From NCBI GenBank assembly GCA_001579985.1, contig LRSR01013122.1, positions 1 through 64,000 of the forward strand: 64,000 nt of DNA, given 5' to 3'. The stretch's first letter is position 1; each line of letters begins with the position of its first letter. Shown here in pieces: positions 38,263-50,149 of the stretch. Source of the stretch: Hypsibius dujardini (taxonomy: Eukaryota > Tardigrada > Eutardigrada > Parachela > Hypsibiidae). The position numbers and the translations under genes are program-made. The notes beneath the pieces are model-generated. The model had not been told where the DNA came from and did no database searches. It worked only from the letters and a program-made list of their open reading frames with translations.

Positions 38263-41200
38263 ATGCAACTACATACAACATCCCCACTTGGCCTTGGAAA
38301 CGCCACAGCGACCAACGCTAAAGCATCCAGACGAACGGTGGAGCGGATTGTGGATGATGCAGAATGCACGGGAGATTTGTGTTTGGCTGGGCGTAACCTC
38401 AAGGATTTTCCAATCTCCAAGAACAACAACTTGATCGACACAGCACGGGCAGGTAAATAAATCATGTGTCCTTGCTTCCTTGATTGATTGAATGGATATG
38501 TACTATTGATTGTTATTTTTGTATCACTAAAATCATCGGTTGATTGATTGACTAACTGGGTTTGTCGGTGGCAGTTTCACTGTCACTGCTTCTCTTTGAA
38601 TTAAAATGGCAGTAAGCTAGCAATAATAGAATGTTATTGACTAAACATAACAGATGTTCTAGATTGGGTTTGTGATTGGAACGTAAAGAAGAAGATGGTA
38701 GTGTAGTTTAACAAGTGCGCTTCTCTCGCTGTTGATTGACACAGATGTCTCCAGAAATCGATTCCTTGACGTCCCGGCGGAGCTGTGTCAACTGGTATTT
38801 CTGGAGCAGCTTAACTGCCGGGAGAATCTCTTGCGGGCCATTCCCAAGGACTTTGCTCGATTGACCTGTCTCGTTGAGCTGGATATCAGGTAATAAAAGG
38901 AAAAAGCAAGAGAAACAATCTTCATCAATCTTCTTTCTCACTTTGTTGTTTGCAATTGCAGTCGTAATAACATCACCACCATTCCCGCTGCGCTCTGCAA
39001 ATTGCCCCTTCAAATCCTCCTCATCAGTCATAATCGTCTACAGACCTTGCCAGTGGAGATTGATCAGTTTCGAGCGCTGAGAGAACTCGACGCTTCCTGC
39101 AATGAAATATCTCTTCTTCCAACGCAACTCTCGCACCTTTCTACACTTCGTCGACTGGATTTGAGGAAAAATTACATTACCCATCTTCCCTTAGGTACTC
39201 ATGTCACCATATGCATCATCTTGTTCATTTGATAGATCGTTGACTTTTAAAAGATGATTCATGAATGAATTAACGAATATGTAATTGCAGAAGTGAAGAA
39301 GTTGTCGCTGGTATACCTCGATTTGTCAGGCAACTCCATCACGGCTTTACCGACAAATCTGCGAGAAATGAGCTCGCTTCAGACTCTGCTTTTGGCTGGC
39401 AATCCTCTTCTTCTTCCCACGGCCCCGGTATGTACTCTCTTTCTTCCAGTCCCAGTCGACTCATTTTTATTGTTTCATCCTATTACTTGAGATCTCTGCA
39501 CGCGGTACGATTCACATCTTCAAATGCCTCGAACGAGCAGCTTCGCAGACCAGCGCACCTTCTTCCAAAACTCCACGAGACTTTTCTTATGCCAAGTAAG
39601 ACTAAGGGGTCTGCCTGCTATATATAGGGATGGCATCAAATGACAAAAAGTTCCATTTGATTTGATTGAATTTGAATTTGAATTTGAATTTGAAATCATT
39701 TGAAATTTGATTTGATTTTCATTTTCATTTGACGGCTACTTTGAAACGTAAAAACGTCATAGCGTTTTCATCGTTTTTTTTGCCTTTTCGCAGTTGTTAA
39801 GACTTCAAATATGTACAAATTTCAATCAATTTAATGTTTATTGTAATACGGTACGCTCAAGACTGACATCGCTGCCGGTTTTTCTACCAATTAACTTGGG
39901 TATCTAGTTTCCACAAGGTAAAACTACCCAACAGGCAACATTAATTACTCTACTATCGGATTCGTTTACTCAAAAAGTTTTAATATACTAATACCTTTGA
40001 TCAGGTTTGTGACTGTTAACGGCGGCGAAGAAGGAATAGTATAGTTTTTATGCCAAAACCCATATAAAATATAATTTAATCATACCGGGAAATGCCAGTA
40101 GGAACTTGAAGTCTACCTTTTACTGATTTGCAACCATAAATGCGTTAAGAAGTACGGAAAATTGGTTGGTCTAGTCCATTTTTGAAAGAAAATCATGCTA
40201 AAAAGCAACCAAAATCAAATCAAATGACTTTCAAATCAAAATAGACCCCCATTTGATTTGATTTGAATTTGACATTTGACATTTGATGCCATCCCTAGCT
40301 GTATAAGTATTAATAATGCTCACATTCAGATGAGCTTTGATTTTGTTTGCTTCTTCTTAGTAGAGATGAGCGATCCTATACAATTCCCGTCAAGGTATCG
40401 TCTGAACGATTTCGGCAACCGGTCATTTCTTTCTCTCCTACTTCCCCTGTCGCCATCACTGCACCCATTTCATTACAATCACGACCTATACCAAGCGAAT
40501 CAATCGAAATTAGCGCCGGAGTATATGCCATCCCACATAAAGTCACCCATCGGAGTCTTCCCGTCTCGACGAGCTGTCCGGTCATCTCGAAGGCTCCCCT
40601 GCAGCTCGCGCCGAGCAGCAGCTTGAGTGAAGAAAAGTCAAGCACTTCATCGCCGAGCTCGTCCGGCGTTGTATCCAGTACCGATGGAGTCAGTGACGAG
40701 GGTGTTGACACTGGACATTCTGATCAAGGAAATGTCAGCAGCGATGGCCCACGGAATGCTCCAAGGAAGAGTAGTCTCACTAATCTACCCTCCTCTCAAA
40801 TCCCTAAGAAGTATGATCAAATTGCACATGAATCAATATGTTTCGCTCTACATCACTTTGTCTGTTGCAGGTCATCAGCTAATGTAGTCTTCAAGCCGCA
40901 CGGTGCTGTACCATCGCTACCTACACCGAGTGTTGTGAAAAGTGCAACCAAACCGCCGTTGCAGTCCGGAGGTCGACGCCTCAGCGGTGGCAGCGTGACA
41001 GCCTCTCGAGATGCACTGCACACTCCGTCGTCGCACAGTCCCAGCAATGGCGGCGGCAGCGGCGGTGGTGGTACATCCGTTGTTGGGGACTCGTCACGCA
41101 ATTTGTCGGCGCGAAGTAGCCAACAGCACAACGTGAGTTGTGATGCTTTTTCTGGTCACTCTGTTGCAACTCTATTACTCTATTTAATGGAGGAACTTGT

Positions 41201-42686
41201 AGAAGATTTCACCAGCCAGGAAGGACGGAACCATGTCGGTTGCTCCCAAAGCGCGTGTTAGTCCTCACAGAGTTACCCCAGGAAGCAAAATCGGTTCAAC
41301 GTTGGATAAGGCTGCAGAAGCTGGTGGAAAGGAAAGCAATCCTAATTTCACCATACGCCGTCAACAAGAGCAACTACGTGAAGAAACGGAAAAGCTTGAA
41401 ATGCTGAAGAAGGTAATAACTTTCTTTTATCCATCTTGTCCACATTTTAATGTGTCATATGCTCTTTAGTATATCGAAACACGATTGAAATTGGGCCTGC
41501 CGGAAGACGTAATGGAATCACTTCAGGTTGGTAATTGCACGTTGGTTCGCCATGGGCAGTTTATTAAAAGAAAGTGTATAATCCACTGTACTCGGATATG
41601 CCGACATCCGCCCTCACTTATTATTTTGCAGGATGGAGTTGTGCTATGTCATCTCGTAAACAATATCAGACCGCGGTCAGTCATCAGTATCCACGTTCCG
41701 CCGACCACTCAAGCCGGAGTGGTGAAGTTGACGCCAGCCAAAAGCAGGCGAAATGTTGAGAACTTCCTAGATGCCTGTCGACGTCTCGGTGTTGCTGAAG
41801 TGAGTATTTTCCATGATGTAACTTTAAAGCAGCATAAAAAAGGAAGAGATCGTCAGACCTGCATGGGCTGCCGTGGTTGAGGTGGTGGAGTGAGGCTTGC
41901 TTGGGTCTGCATTCCCTTTGTTGCATGTGAGTGGAGACATTTTCTGTTGTTTTGGTTTTAGTTATTATTATTGCCCTCTCGTACGATTGGGAGTCCTCAG
42001 AATTTCGGGCTTCCTTTCTCCTCACATTTCCATCTCGCGTTCTTGAGAGCTGTGTTTGTTACAGGCGGCTTTTTGCTCTGCTGATGTCTTTGTCAATGCT
42101 TCTTCCTCTTCCACTACTAACCAAACTGACGCTCTCAACTGCTTGCTTTGGATAATCAGTCACATTGACGAGACTGCTCCTCCTGAGTTGGGTTGCCAAG
42201 ATATTCGTCAGTCGTCAGACGAGTGTCCTTACAGTGTCCGACGCGATGTCTGTGATAGCGCCAGCCGGTCTGGCTACACTTCCCAGCCTGAAGCATTACC
42301 ATCTAGGGCTGCGACTCTAGACCGGATATTGGCTTTGATGTTGATGGGAGTGATCTTTTGTTGCCTGGCAGGGGCAATGTTTTGGTATTACGTGTAGCTG
42401 AGGAGAGACGTTTTTCAGCTTTCGTACTTTTTTACCGACGAATGCCCGCTGAATTGTTTAATACCATCGCTTTTTGTGTCTGCAGGTCTTGATATGCTCT
42501 TCAGCGGACATCTTGGAGGGAAAGAGCCCGGCGAGACTGTACGGATGCGTACACAGTCTGATGCAATTGGAAGCGGCTGCGCTAAAACGGGGAGCCGTTC
42601 ATTCGTCGTCTGGTTTGACCACTCCACGCCAACAGGTCACTGCTCCTGCTCGCGGTCAACTGTTACGGGACTTTTCTGCCGTCTGA
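38263..42686 (+). CDS. LRCH: LRCH: leucine-rich repeat and calponin-homology protein, two alternative C-termini
   Basis: Cytoskeleton-linked scaffold. Common exons: 38263-38452, 38745-38889, 38962-39194, 39291-39427, 39492-39595, 40361-40810, 40871-41132, 41203-41412, 41470-41526 and 41632-41799 (652 residues). Residues about 35-265 carry LRRs (LxxLxISxNxL pattern: LQILLISHNRLQTLP, LRELDASCNEISLLP, LVYLDLSGNSITALP), ended by the LRCH-typical GTIHIFKCLERA. A Ser/Pro-rich linker follows, then FTIRRQQEQLREETEKLE and the CH domain (DGVVLCHLVNNIRPRSV, NVENFLDACRRLGV). Two last exons fit phase 0: 42486-42686 (VLICSSADILEGK.., 718 residues in total, soluble) and 42065-42397 (AAFCSADVFVNA.., 762 residues), which ends in a transmembrane helix (ILALMLMGVIFCCLAGAMF). 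Both complete the CH fold, so they look mutually exclusive. An unrelated hAT-like element sits in intron 5. Family identity is firm; use of both ends is inferred. Confidence 0.92.
39625..40297. mobile_element. non-autonomous hAT-like DNA transposon
   Basis: The ends are TAGGGATGGCATCAAATG and its exact reverse complement, with an 8-bp target duplication outside: GCTATATA (39617-39624) and GCTGTATA (40298-40305), one mismatch. Subterminal TTTGAA/TTTGAT hexamers are repeated near both ends, as expected for transposase binding sites. It is 673 bp long and has no transposase frame. It lies in LRCH intron 5 and is the main reason that intron is long. Confidence 0.85.
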
Positions 42687-43027
42687 TTGACTTCTGCTTT
42701 TTCATTTCGGTGATTGTTCTTTTGATTTTCTAACGCACTGATTGCAATAATGTGTTGATGGATTGGCATTGTGCTTTCCGTTTTATACTAGTACTACCGT
42801 GTAGTACCGTTTTACTGCCCACTATATCCCTCAATCTCCTTTTTTGTCTGGTCTTTTCTCCACCCTTAGCGATGTTTCTATACGAAATCTTGGTGCTGAA
42901 TGTAACCATTGCTATTGCTTATTTTGCCCCTAGTTATTGCAGAAGTAGGATAAATGTTCAAAAACTGTACCGGTAAAGTAGACAACGGAAAATGTGCTGC
43001 AAACAGAACGAATGCGAAAAGGACTGC
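42687..43027. other. shared 3' spacer, LRCH and small precursor gene
   Basis: 340 bp between two convergent stop codons. It must hold both 3' ends. I see no clear AATAAA for either gene. Confidence 0.5.
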
Positions 43028-43688
43028 TCATCCTGAAATGCCGTTGATAAGGTTTTCCGTTGACTGACGGACCCTCAGACGCTTCTGAAATGATACATAA
43101 AAAAAATTAATTCGGATAGTGAAAAAGAAAAAGCTTTTATTGCATGTAATAGCACTCACCTGGAACCTTGACTTTTCGTCACACGCTAAGGCAGTTTCAT
43201 CGGCGTCGTTTAAACAGTCAGAATTAGTTGAATGAGGCCGATTGTTGTTTCCACCATACTCGCACAGTTTGGCCATCGGTAAAGCGGCAAGAACTTTCTT
43301 ATCCTTGTTGGAATGGGGGGTTGTCGGACAGTAGAAAATGTCAGGTCTGCTTTCGTCGAGAACGATATCACTGCTGTCGGAGGCACCTTCGCTAATCCTT
43401 AAGTCCTACGGTGATATAGTATGGTAATTTGTCACATAACAAACAAATGCCAAATCCCATAAAAGAGATATATGTCGTACCACAATCAGTATCAGAAGGA
43501 ATATGACCACGACCGAAAAATGGTCAAAACCTGTAACGTGTACTCATACAGTACTGGCAATTAAATTGATATTGTAGATGGGAGATAGGCTGCAAGTTCT
43601 ACTAGTACAATTGTACAGTAGGTTTCCTTGTGCACCGACATAGAGGATTTATGGTCTAACTGGAGTACTTACCCCCGAAACTCTTCAT
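43028..43688 (-). CDS. 122-residue secreted or anchored small protein, peptide-precursor-like
   Basis: Not recognised. Four exons on minus: 43688-43673, 43530-43481, 43405-43160 and 43084-43028, GT..AG throughout with agreeing phases. An in-frame TAA lies upstream of the ATG with no acceptor between, so this start is well supported. Residues 11-22 (SVVVIFLLILIV) form a hydrophobic core that could be a signal peptide (possible cleavage near SEGA-SD, residue 30) or a short membrane anchor. The rest has four cysteines (48, 70, 86, 97). The last exon begins with a dibasic KR (105-106), followed by LRVRQSTENLINGISG and the stop. A KR site followed by a peptide ending in Gly is the usual layout of an amidated neuropeptide; cutting after RVR would free a Gln-started peptide that could form pyroglutamate. 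The 75-nt last intron is in frame and could be retained. It lies tail to tail with LRCH. Function is inferred only. Confidence 0.6.
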
Positions 43689-45215
43689 CGTTTTAAATAG
43701 AAGTTGTGGAGATTAATACAATATAATAATGGATCAGCAAAGTTCCTAACGTCACAAAATTTCCAGTTTTGTTGTTAATATTGAGGAACTAGGAATGGAG
43801 TTAGATTCCCACATGTACAATGTAGTTACTAGTACTACTACACTGTACCTTTATGTGCAAAGGCAAAGTGACGGCAAGTGAATGAAGTGATGGGGTGTTC
43901 CGTTGTCCGCATGAGAAACTTCTCGCAGATTGCCATGCTACTGTACCTATCCTCACTTGGCGGTCTTGCTTTTTTTGCCCTGAAGCTGCAACAGTCATTA
44001 ACACATAGCATGGGTGACTGGGCGTGCAACTGACTACTGACATGCAGGTCTGGGCAATAATAATATTATTAAATATGCAATTTTCTATTCTTTTGAGGCC
44101 AGTCTGTTGTACGAGCGACCCGAGAACCACCCTTCCGCACAAGTTCCGCTGTCTTAAATGAGGTTCTATCGAGGCAACATAGTCCTGCTTTGGATGACCG
44201 TGAACATACCAGACACAAAGATATAGCCAATGGATGGACACTTCACTGGACAAAGAGGAAACGTGCCCACGCCTCCTATTCTAACGAAAGGCACCTTTTA
44301 CGCACGGCACGGTAAAGGATATCACTCGGCATTGGTCACATAAAATTATCCTGCCCTCCTCATTGGACATTGCCCGCATGTTTCCTGGAATACACCAATA
44401 GATTATTCACTCTCTGTTTGAGTTTCCGCTGTGAGTATCTTTTGTGTTGCCATTTTACTCTCCTGTAATAAATAGTGCATCATTTTCATTCTGATGCTTT
44501 TTATAAAACAATGCCTGATAAAACACAGTATACCTTTTCCAAATCATCTCCGACAGTGGAGCATGGAATAAAAAATGGCAACCTTTTGTATGGTGACCGA
44601 GACGAGTCAAAGAAGATGGACTCAGTGTTGCGATTGCGAAGATGAAGTGAGGAAGGAAGGAGACGGAGAGCGGGATAACAAAGGACTCCTGAGTCCGAAC
44701 CTCCGCGGCTCAGAGCAGTTGACGACATAGGCGCCCCCTAGTGAATGAAGTAGGGCAGTTTAGAAGTTCAAACTGCCGCTGATAGCCAGACAGACCGATC
44801 AACCAACCAACGACAAAGGCAGTCTGCTCTCTCTTCTCTCTACACGCAAGTTTGCAATCAAACTTTCACTTCTCTTCTCGTTCCACTTCTCAATTTTCTC
44901 ATCTCTAACCACTTTCTTTCTAATTCCAATTAGGGCTAATTTTTCTCTACTTATCCGTTGAATTTCAGTTGCAAATCTGCAAGAATTTTAACAGCGGAGC
45001 CTTTTTCGCTTTTCGTTTCACTTTAATGCGTCCCGTAAGGGAAAAGAGAATGACAAATTAGAAAAGCGGGCCGTTGCAGGCACTTTCTCTGTCTGTCCCT
45101 TAAATCGACTCCAGTTTAGCCCTCCCTTCTCTCCAACGTTAAATTCATCTTCGAAATTGCGCAGTATACTTCGGACTTCGCAACCGAGTAGGCTGAATTT
45201 ATTACACTCGAGAAG
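43689..45215. other. spacer between the small precursor gene and FoxN1/4
   Basis: Divergent promoters for a minus-strand and a plus-strand gene are expected here. Open frames up to 150 codons (43801-44253 minus) show no motif and overlap others. No gene is supported. Confidence 0.55.
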
Positions 45216-47877
45216 ATGGAGGTACGTCGAGTGGGATTAATTATTATCCAAGACTTACATGTAGACCGTTGATTGATTGCTTGATTTACTGTTCCCAGGA
45301 AAAGGCGCCGACCCAAGACGTCATTCTTGTTCAGCCTACTCCATCAAGTCAGCAGTCCAGCCTAGTCGCTGATTTGGTTGAGCATAAATTGTCAGAGGCA
45401 GAAGTGATGGATCAATTGGCCGTCATGTACGACCTCTATGGACTCCATGATTTGGGCGATTTAGGGGAGATTTCGTTCAGTCTGCTGGATTCCTCGCCGG
45501 ATGGATCAATTTCCCTCAGATTAAACACCTCCGCTCGTCTCACTGCACCTCAAGAGCCTCGTCAAGACCTCTCTTGCAATTTTGCCACACGGCAAGATAG
45601 ACATCAGGTTCGTTTTATAGAAAGAGAGAGAGAGCGCGCTAGCGACAGACAAACTCCCATCCTCAGACATTTAGGCAGGAAAAACTGCGTGCAGCTACAC
45701 AAAAAGTCAAACAGACAGGCAGAAGCAGGTGGGCAGACAGACAGAAATCTAACAGGCTGCCAGCCAGACAGATAGGCAGGCACACTGACAGACAGACAGA
45801 CAGACCGACCGACCGACCGACCGACCGACCGACCTAGTCCGTCAGTTAAAGAGATTACCGTGCCTTCTCATTGGTTTGCTACATGTAAAGGATGATTTCT
45901 GTTTAAGGTTTCTGCGGGAACAAGCAACATGTTCGCCTATCCGAAAGCTCAAGTCCCCGAGAAGCTTATGTACGAGCCGATGCAATACACGGTGGACCAC
46001 CTGGCCTTCCCGGAATACATGGTATGATGCTCCTCTCTGGTAGTACTTTGTATTGTAGATTTTTTCCATAGTAGATAGTGTTCCTCTTTAGATGGTTCAT
46101 CAATCGGGCATGCCGGCTCTCATCAGCGACCCCTCCCCAGTCCCCAACGGCGCTGTCAGTTACTGCTCTTCCATGCATGTCTATCAATCCATACGACGTG
46201 AAAGCGACACGCTACTACGCCAAGAATTGCCACTCCCTTCTACCGGTACGGCTTTATTTCTAATCTCAGTCATTGCTTGTTCTTGTTGCCTGTCTGTCGG
46301 TCTGTCTGTCTGTCTGAGAGAAGATACTAGTACTCCGTGTTGGTTGGACAGGTTTCTCACGCATTGTGAGCCATCAGGCGCCGTCTAGTCTGCGGACAAG
46401 AAGGACGGAGCTCACAAACTGGACAGAATTCGCAGAACTGGAACAGCAAAGCAGAGAACAGGCCAATTCCCTCCCTAGCTTAGTGCCGAGGAAGCGTGGC
46501 CGACCTCGGAAAGAGCGATCTTCCATCAAGCCTTTGCCCTCCAGGAGCTACCGCGTCGCTGAAGCAGTGGAGGAAGACGCTCCTCTGGAGGAGAAGGAAA
46601 ATCTTCCTTGCATCCCACTCAGAGACAGGGATGAGGTTGGATCGTTGGCCAGTGGCGAAGAGGAAGAAGGGCAAGACATTGGTTCGACTTTTGAGGAGCC
46701 ACTGGCTGGAACCTTCCCAAAACCGCCCTACTCCTACAGGTTAAGCTTGTTTGTTTTATTGGGAAATATGGTTGGTGGGATGACTTATCTCTTCTATTTT
46801 TCAGTGCTTTGGTGACGCTGGCTTTGAAAAACAGTAAAACCGGACGCCTGACTGTCCGAGACATTTATAATTTCATGTGGTAAGAAGAATTGCTTTACAT
46901 GAAGGTTTCGATGATCTTACCTTGTGGATTTTTTATGTTGATGCTTCTGTAGCAATCACTTCCCGTATTTCCGAACTGCACCTGCTGGATGGAAGGTTGG
47001 TTTGACTTGCTCGTTTGACCTATTGCAAATGTGGTTGGTGGACCGCACGATACAGACAGACCGATTATTATTGTTTCCATTTAGAATTCGGTTCGCCATA
47101 ATTTGTCACTTAATCCGGCATTCCTCAAGATCTTGGGGGACACCGGTCCTGCTCGTGCCCGAACAGCCTGTCGATGGACGATGAACCCCGAACGTTACCG
47201 GAAGATGAACGATGAGATTGGAAAGTTCCGCGGTAAAGCGCTCTTTCAAATCCTCAGCAGCATGCGCAATTCCGGTAAGCTAGACTAAATATAAAATCTC
47301 GCGATTACCTCATAGGATCTTGCGACATGAAACAATTGTTTGTAGAGCTGCTGAAATCTCTTGAAGAGGGGACATTTAGTGACTTTGGCCGAGCCGTCAG
47401 GGATGTGCCGGTACAGGAGAAGAAAGCTGGACATCGCCGCCGAGCCAAGGTACTGTATATGTACTTCGAAATGTATTTGATTTAGAGCCAGTCAACTTTC
47501 TTTGTTGACTTGTTTTTCTCTTTGCAAAGCAATGGGGCTTAACCTCCGCTTTGCCGTTTCAGAAACGGAAGGATATAGCGGTGGTTGAACCAAGAGTCTC
47601 TGCAATCCAAGGCATTCTCAACTCTGCTCGGGACGATTCTCGTTCCTCATTTGATGGATCCACCTATCAGAGTTTCTCTTGCGTTGCCCCCGCCAAGCCT
47701 CGTAGTCCTTTAGCGGTGCATCCCTCTTCGCCGTGCCTGGGCCAACGTGCCTTTACCGAATCCGATCCGCTGAATCGTTGCAAAGTTCGTCGCGTCCTGG
47801 AAGGGGCTTGGGGAGAGGGATTCGATCCGTCCTATCCTTCCACGGAAGAGTGTGGTGTCGACCGTTTGCCATGTTGA
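45216..47877 (+). CDS. FoxN1/4: FoxN1/4-class forkhead transcription factor
   Basis: Nuclear winged-helix DNA-binding protein. Ten exons: 45216-45221, 45299-45607, 45908-46021, 46092-46245, 46352-46739, 46805-46879, 46953-46995, 47085-47274, 47346-47449 and 47563-47877; phases agree and give 565 residues. The first coding exon is only ATG GAG before a good donor (GTACGT). The forkhead domain at about 317-415 reads KPPYSYSALVTLALKNSKTG, IYNFMCNHFPYFRTAPAGWK and NSVRHNLSLN, then a basic wing and CRWTMNPERYRKM. ALKNSKTG, FRTAPAGWKNSVRHNLSLN and W.MNP point to FoxN1/4 rather than FoxN2/3. An AT-hook-like RKRGRPRKERSS lies at 241-252. The N-terminal 190 residues are acidic to polar, and exon 10 encodes a Ser/Pro-rich tail. 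AATAAA lies at 48114-48119. Confidence 0.9.
45786..45834. repeat. (GACA)n(GACC)n microsatellite in FoxN intron 2
   Basis: A compound tetranucleotide tract, GACA units passing into GACC units, in the 300-nt intron 45608-45907. Confidence 0.9.
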
Positions 47878-48917
47878 GAGTACCTGATTGTTATTTCTAA
47901 ATAGACGAGTTGAATCTGGTCACTTTTTACTATTTATCGCGGCGCGTGGGGCGTCCTGCTTATTAATTAGGCTGCATGGTGCGTTAAATGTTGTTGTTAA
48001 AGGGAAGGTATCTCCCAGTTTACTCAGTGTCCTCTTCTGATCTCTTGGTCCTGAATATCTTCTATAAACCTTTGTGGATGTTGGCTTGCTTCTCTTCTGT
48101 GTTTATTAGCGATAATAAATTTAACAAGACAGACTACTGAATTCTCTGAAACTTGTGCGTGGAAATAAAATGTCTCCTCTGTGTGTACTATGCAGTTGGA
48201 TCAGCTTGCTCATAAATAATATCCCTGTCCGTTGCAGATGGGAATGGCTAGCTAGACCGGACAGGAAAGGGATCAAGGGAAGAAGAGAAGCGGTCATAAC
48301 ACATATCCGTTGAACGATGACGAGTCTGCACGCGGAATACTTTTAAGCCCCGGCAACTCTCTGACTCATAGACTCATTCTCGTAGTCAAAACTGTCGCTC
48401 CTGTCGGCGGAGCTCAGTAGTCGATATCTCCGTATCCCGCACTGGTAGCGTGCTCCCGTCCTTGCCTCACTGTTGGCCTCTTGTACGTGTATTAGTACAC
48501 TGAACCAACATGTGCGCGGATGCTGAGCTACAGGCAGGCTCAGCATCCTTATTCCAGACTTGACCAAAAGTCCAACAGAACAGAAAACACATTATCTACT
48601 GTAACAACTGCAGAATGCTCCTGCCGTCTCCGCATTCCTCTATTACCACATTTAATCAAGTTCTTCTTCAGCTCTTACATTTATTTACCAGTTAATTAGG
48701 ACTGAAATTTCGGATATTCTTTTCGTATGATACTATCCAGTCGAGGAAGGTAGGACATACAGCGAACATGTGCTTGGTTGGACATGTGCTTGTGCTTTAA
48801 CTGAAACGTGTTTGTTTGTTTGTATGAGTAGTTAGATGGTTATAGCGGCACTCCCACAATATATTGTATATCACGACCGCATCGGTTTGCCTGTGGAGTT
48901 GCGTCGTTATCAGGAAT
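47878..48917. other. spacer between FoxN1/4 and Mtl
   Basis: FoxN 3' UTR with AATAAA at 48114-48119, then the 5' flank of the Rac gene. No gene is seen. Confidence 0.6.
48114..48119 (+). terminator. candidate poly(A) signal of FoxN1/4
   Basis: AATAAA 237 nt after the stop; a second copy-like signal lies near 48165. Confidence 0.5.
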
Positions 48918-49786
48918 ATGTCAGTTGGAAGACCGGTTAAATGCGTGGTAGTTGGAGATGGAACAGTACGTACAGCAACCATCTTGCTCTCCATCTATTG
49001 AGTGATGAAAAATACTATTACCATAGATTCTTCAACGCAAGTCCTGTAGACTGGAGAGTATAGCACAAGTAACAACAGATTGTTTATGGCTTATTTAGGT
49101 CGGCAAAACGTGTCTGTTGATTAGCTACACCACCGACTGCTTTCCCGGGGAATATGTGCCAACAGTCTTTGATAACTTCTCCGCCGCCCTCAAAGTCGAT
49201 GAAATTCTCGTCAATTTAGGATTGTGGGACACTGCTGGACAAGAGGACTACGACCGTTTACGCCCCCTTTCCTATCCTCAGGTACGGTAGTAGTAGTATG
49301 TATCACTCACGTACGGTACCGGTGTGTACAGGTAGACTTTTTTCCCTTTTCTAGACAAATGTCTTCCTAGTCTGCTTCAGTGTCATTTCTCCTTCCTCCT
49401 TTGACAACGTCTTGCTCAAATGGTTTCCCGAGATCCATCACCATGCTCCCGGCATTCCCATCATTCTGGTCGGTACAAAAATAGACCTAAGGGATGATCG
49501 CACTATATTGGATCACCTCGCTGCATCCCATCAAAGTCCAATTCGAAGGGAACAGGGAATAAAACTCGCTCACAAAATAAGGGCAGTGCGCTACTTGGAA
49601 TGCTCTGCGCTCACGCAGAAAGGACTTAAACATGTCTTTGAGGTAGAAAAATGCTCCTCTCACTTCTGTCGGTCGTCGCGTTCGTCATCATCATGCTACC
49701 CTTCTGTACTGTTGTAGGAAGCGGTTCGCAGCGTCCTCTTTCCCAAAGAGTACCGTCCAAAAAAACAGATTTGCCACATTTCCTGA
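48918..49786 (+). CDS. Mtl: Rac-family small GTPase, mig-2/Mtl type
   Basis: GTP-switch protein controlling actin, cell migration and axon guidance. Four exons: 48918-48965, 49099-49281, 49355-49642 and 49718-49786, all introns phase 0, 195 residues. Visible motifs are the P-loop GDGTVGKT (13-20), effector loop [10 protein letters not shown], switch [19 protein letters not shown], the base-recognition motif GTKIDL and ECSAL. GDGTVGKT with Thr, [16 protein letters not shown] and [32 protein letters not shown] match mig-2/Mtl better than Rac1 or Cdc42. The tail PKKQICHIS gives a CAAX box CHIS with only two lysines before it, a weaker basic patch than usual. Length is normal. Confidence 0.93.
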
Positions 49787-50149
49787 GGAGCTGGAGGATG
49801 TTTTAGTATCATTGATTTTTCTGGTCCTTGTTGTCCTGGTGCTCACGCGTGGTCTACTCTGTTAGTGTTAAGTTATACAGAATATTCAGGCTTGTTTGCT
49901 TCAATGACTTGAGTAAGAGTTTTTGGGTTTTCAATCTTAACAGTGAGAACCCAAGTTGAGTACTGTAATAGTTACAGTGCTGTGTAAGCAAATGGAGTGC
50001 AATCACGAAACGAAAGCTTATTCTTCTTAGTTCGCCTCCGCTGTTTTATCTGTTTTTTCCTCCTGCGGGTCTCCATCGGCATTATTCTCCCTCTGAATCT
50101 TAGAAGGATTCAATGCCAGCTAGGTTTATGTGGTTCAAAGGCTAACGGA

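Noticed and set aside
43801-44253. 150-codon minus frame upstream of the small precursor gene
   Set aside because: Mixed composition without domains, and an in-frame stop separates it from the precursor ATG.
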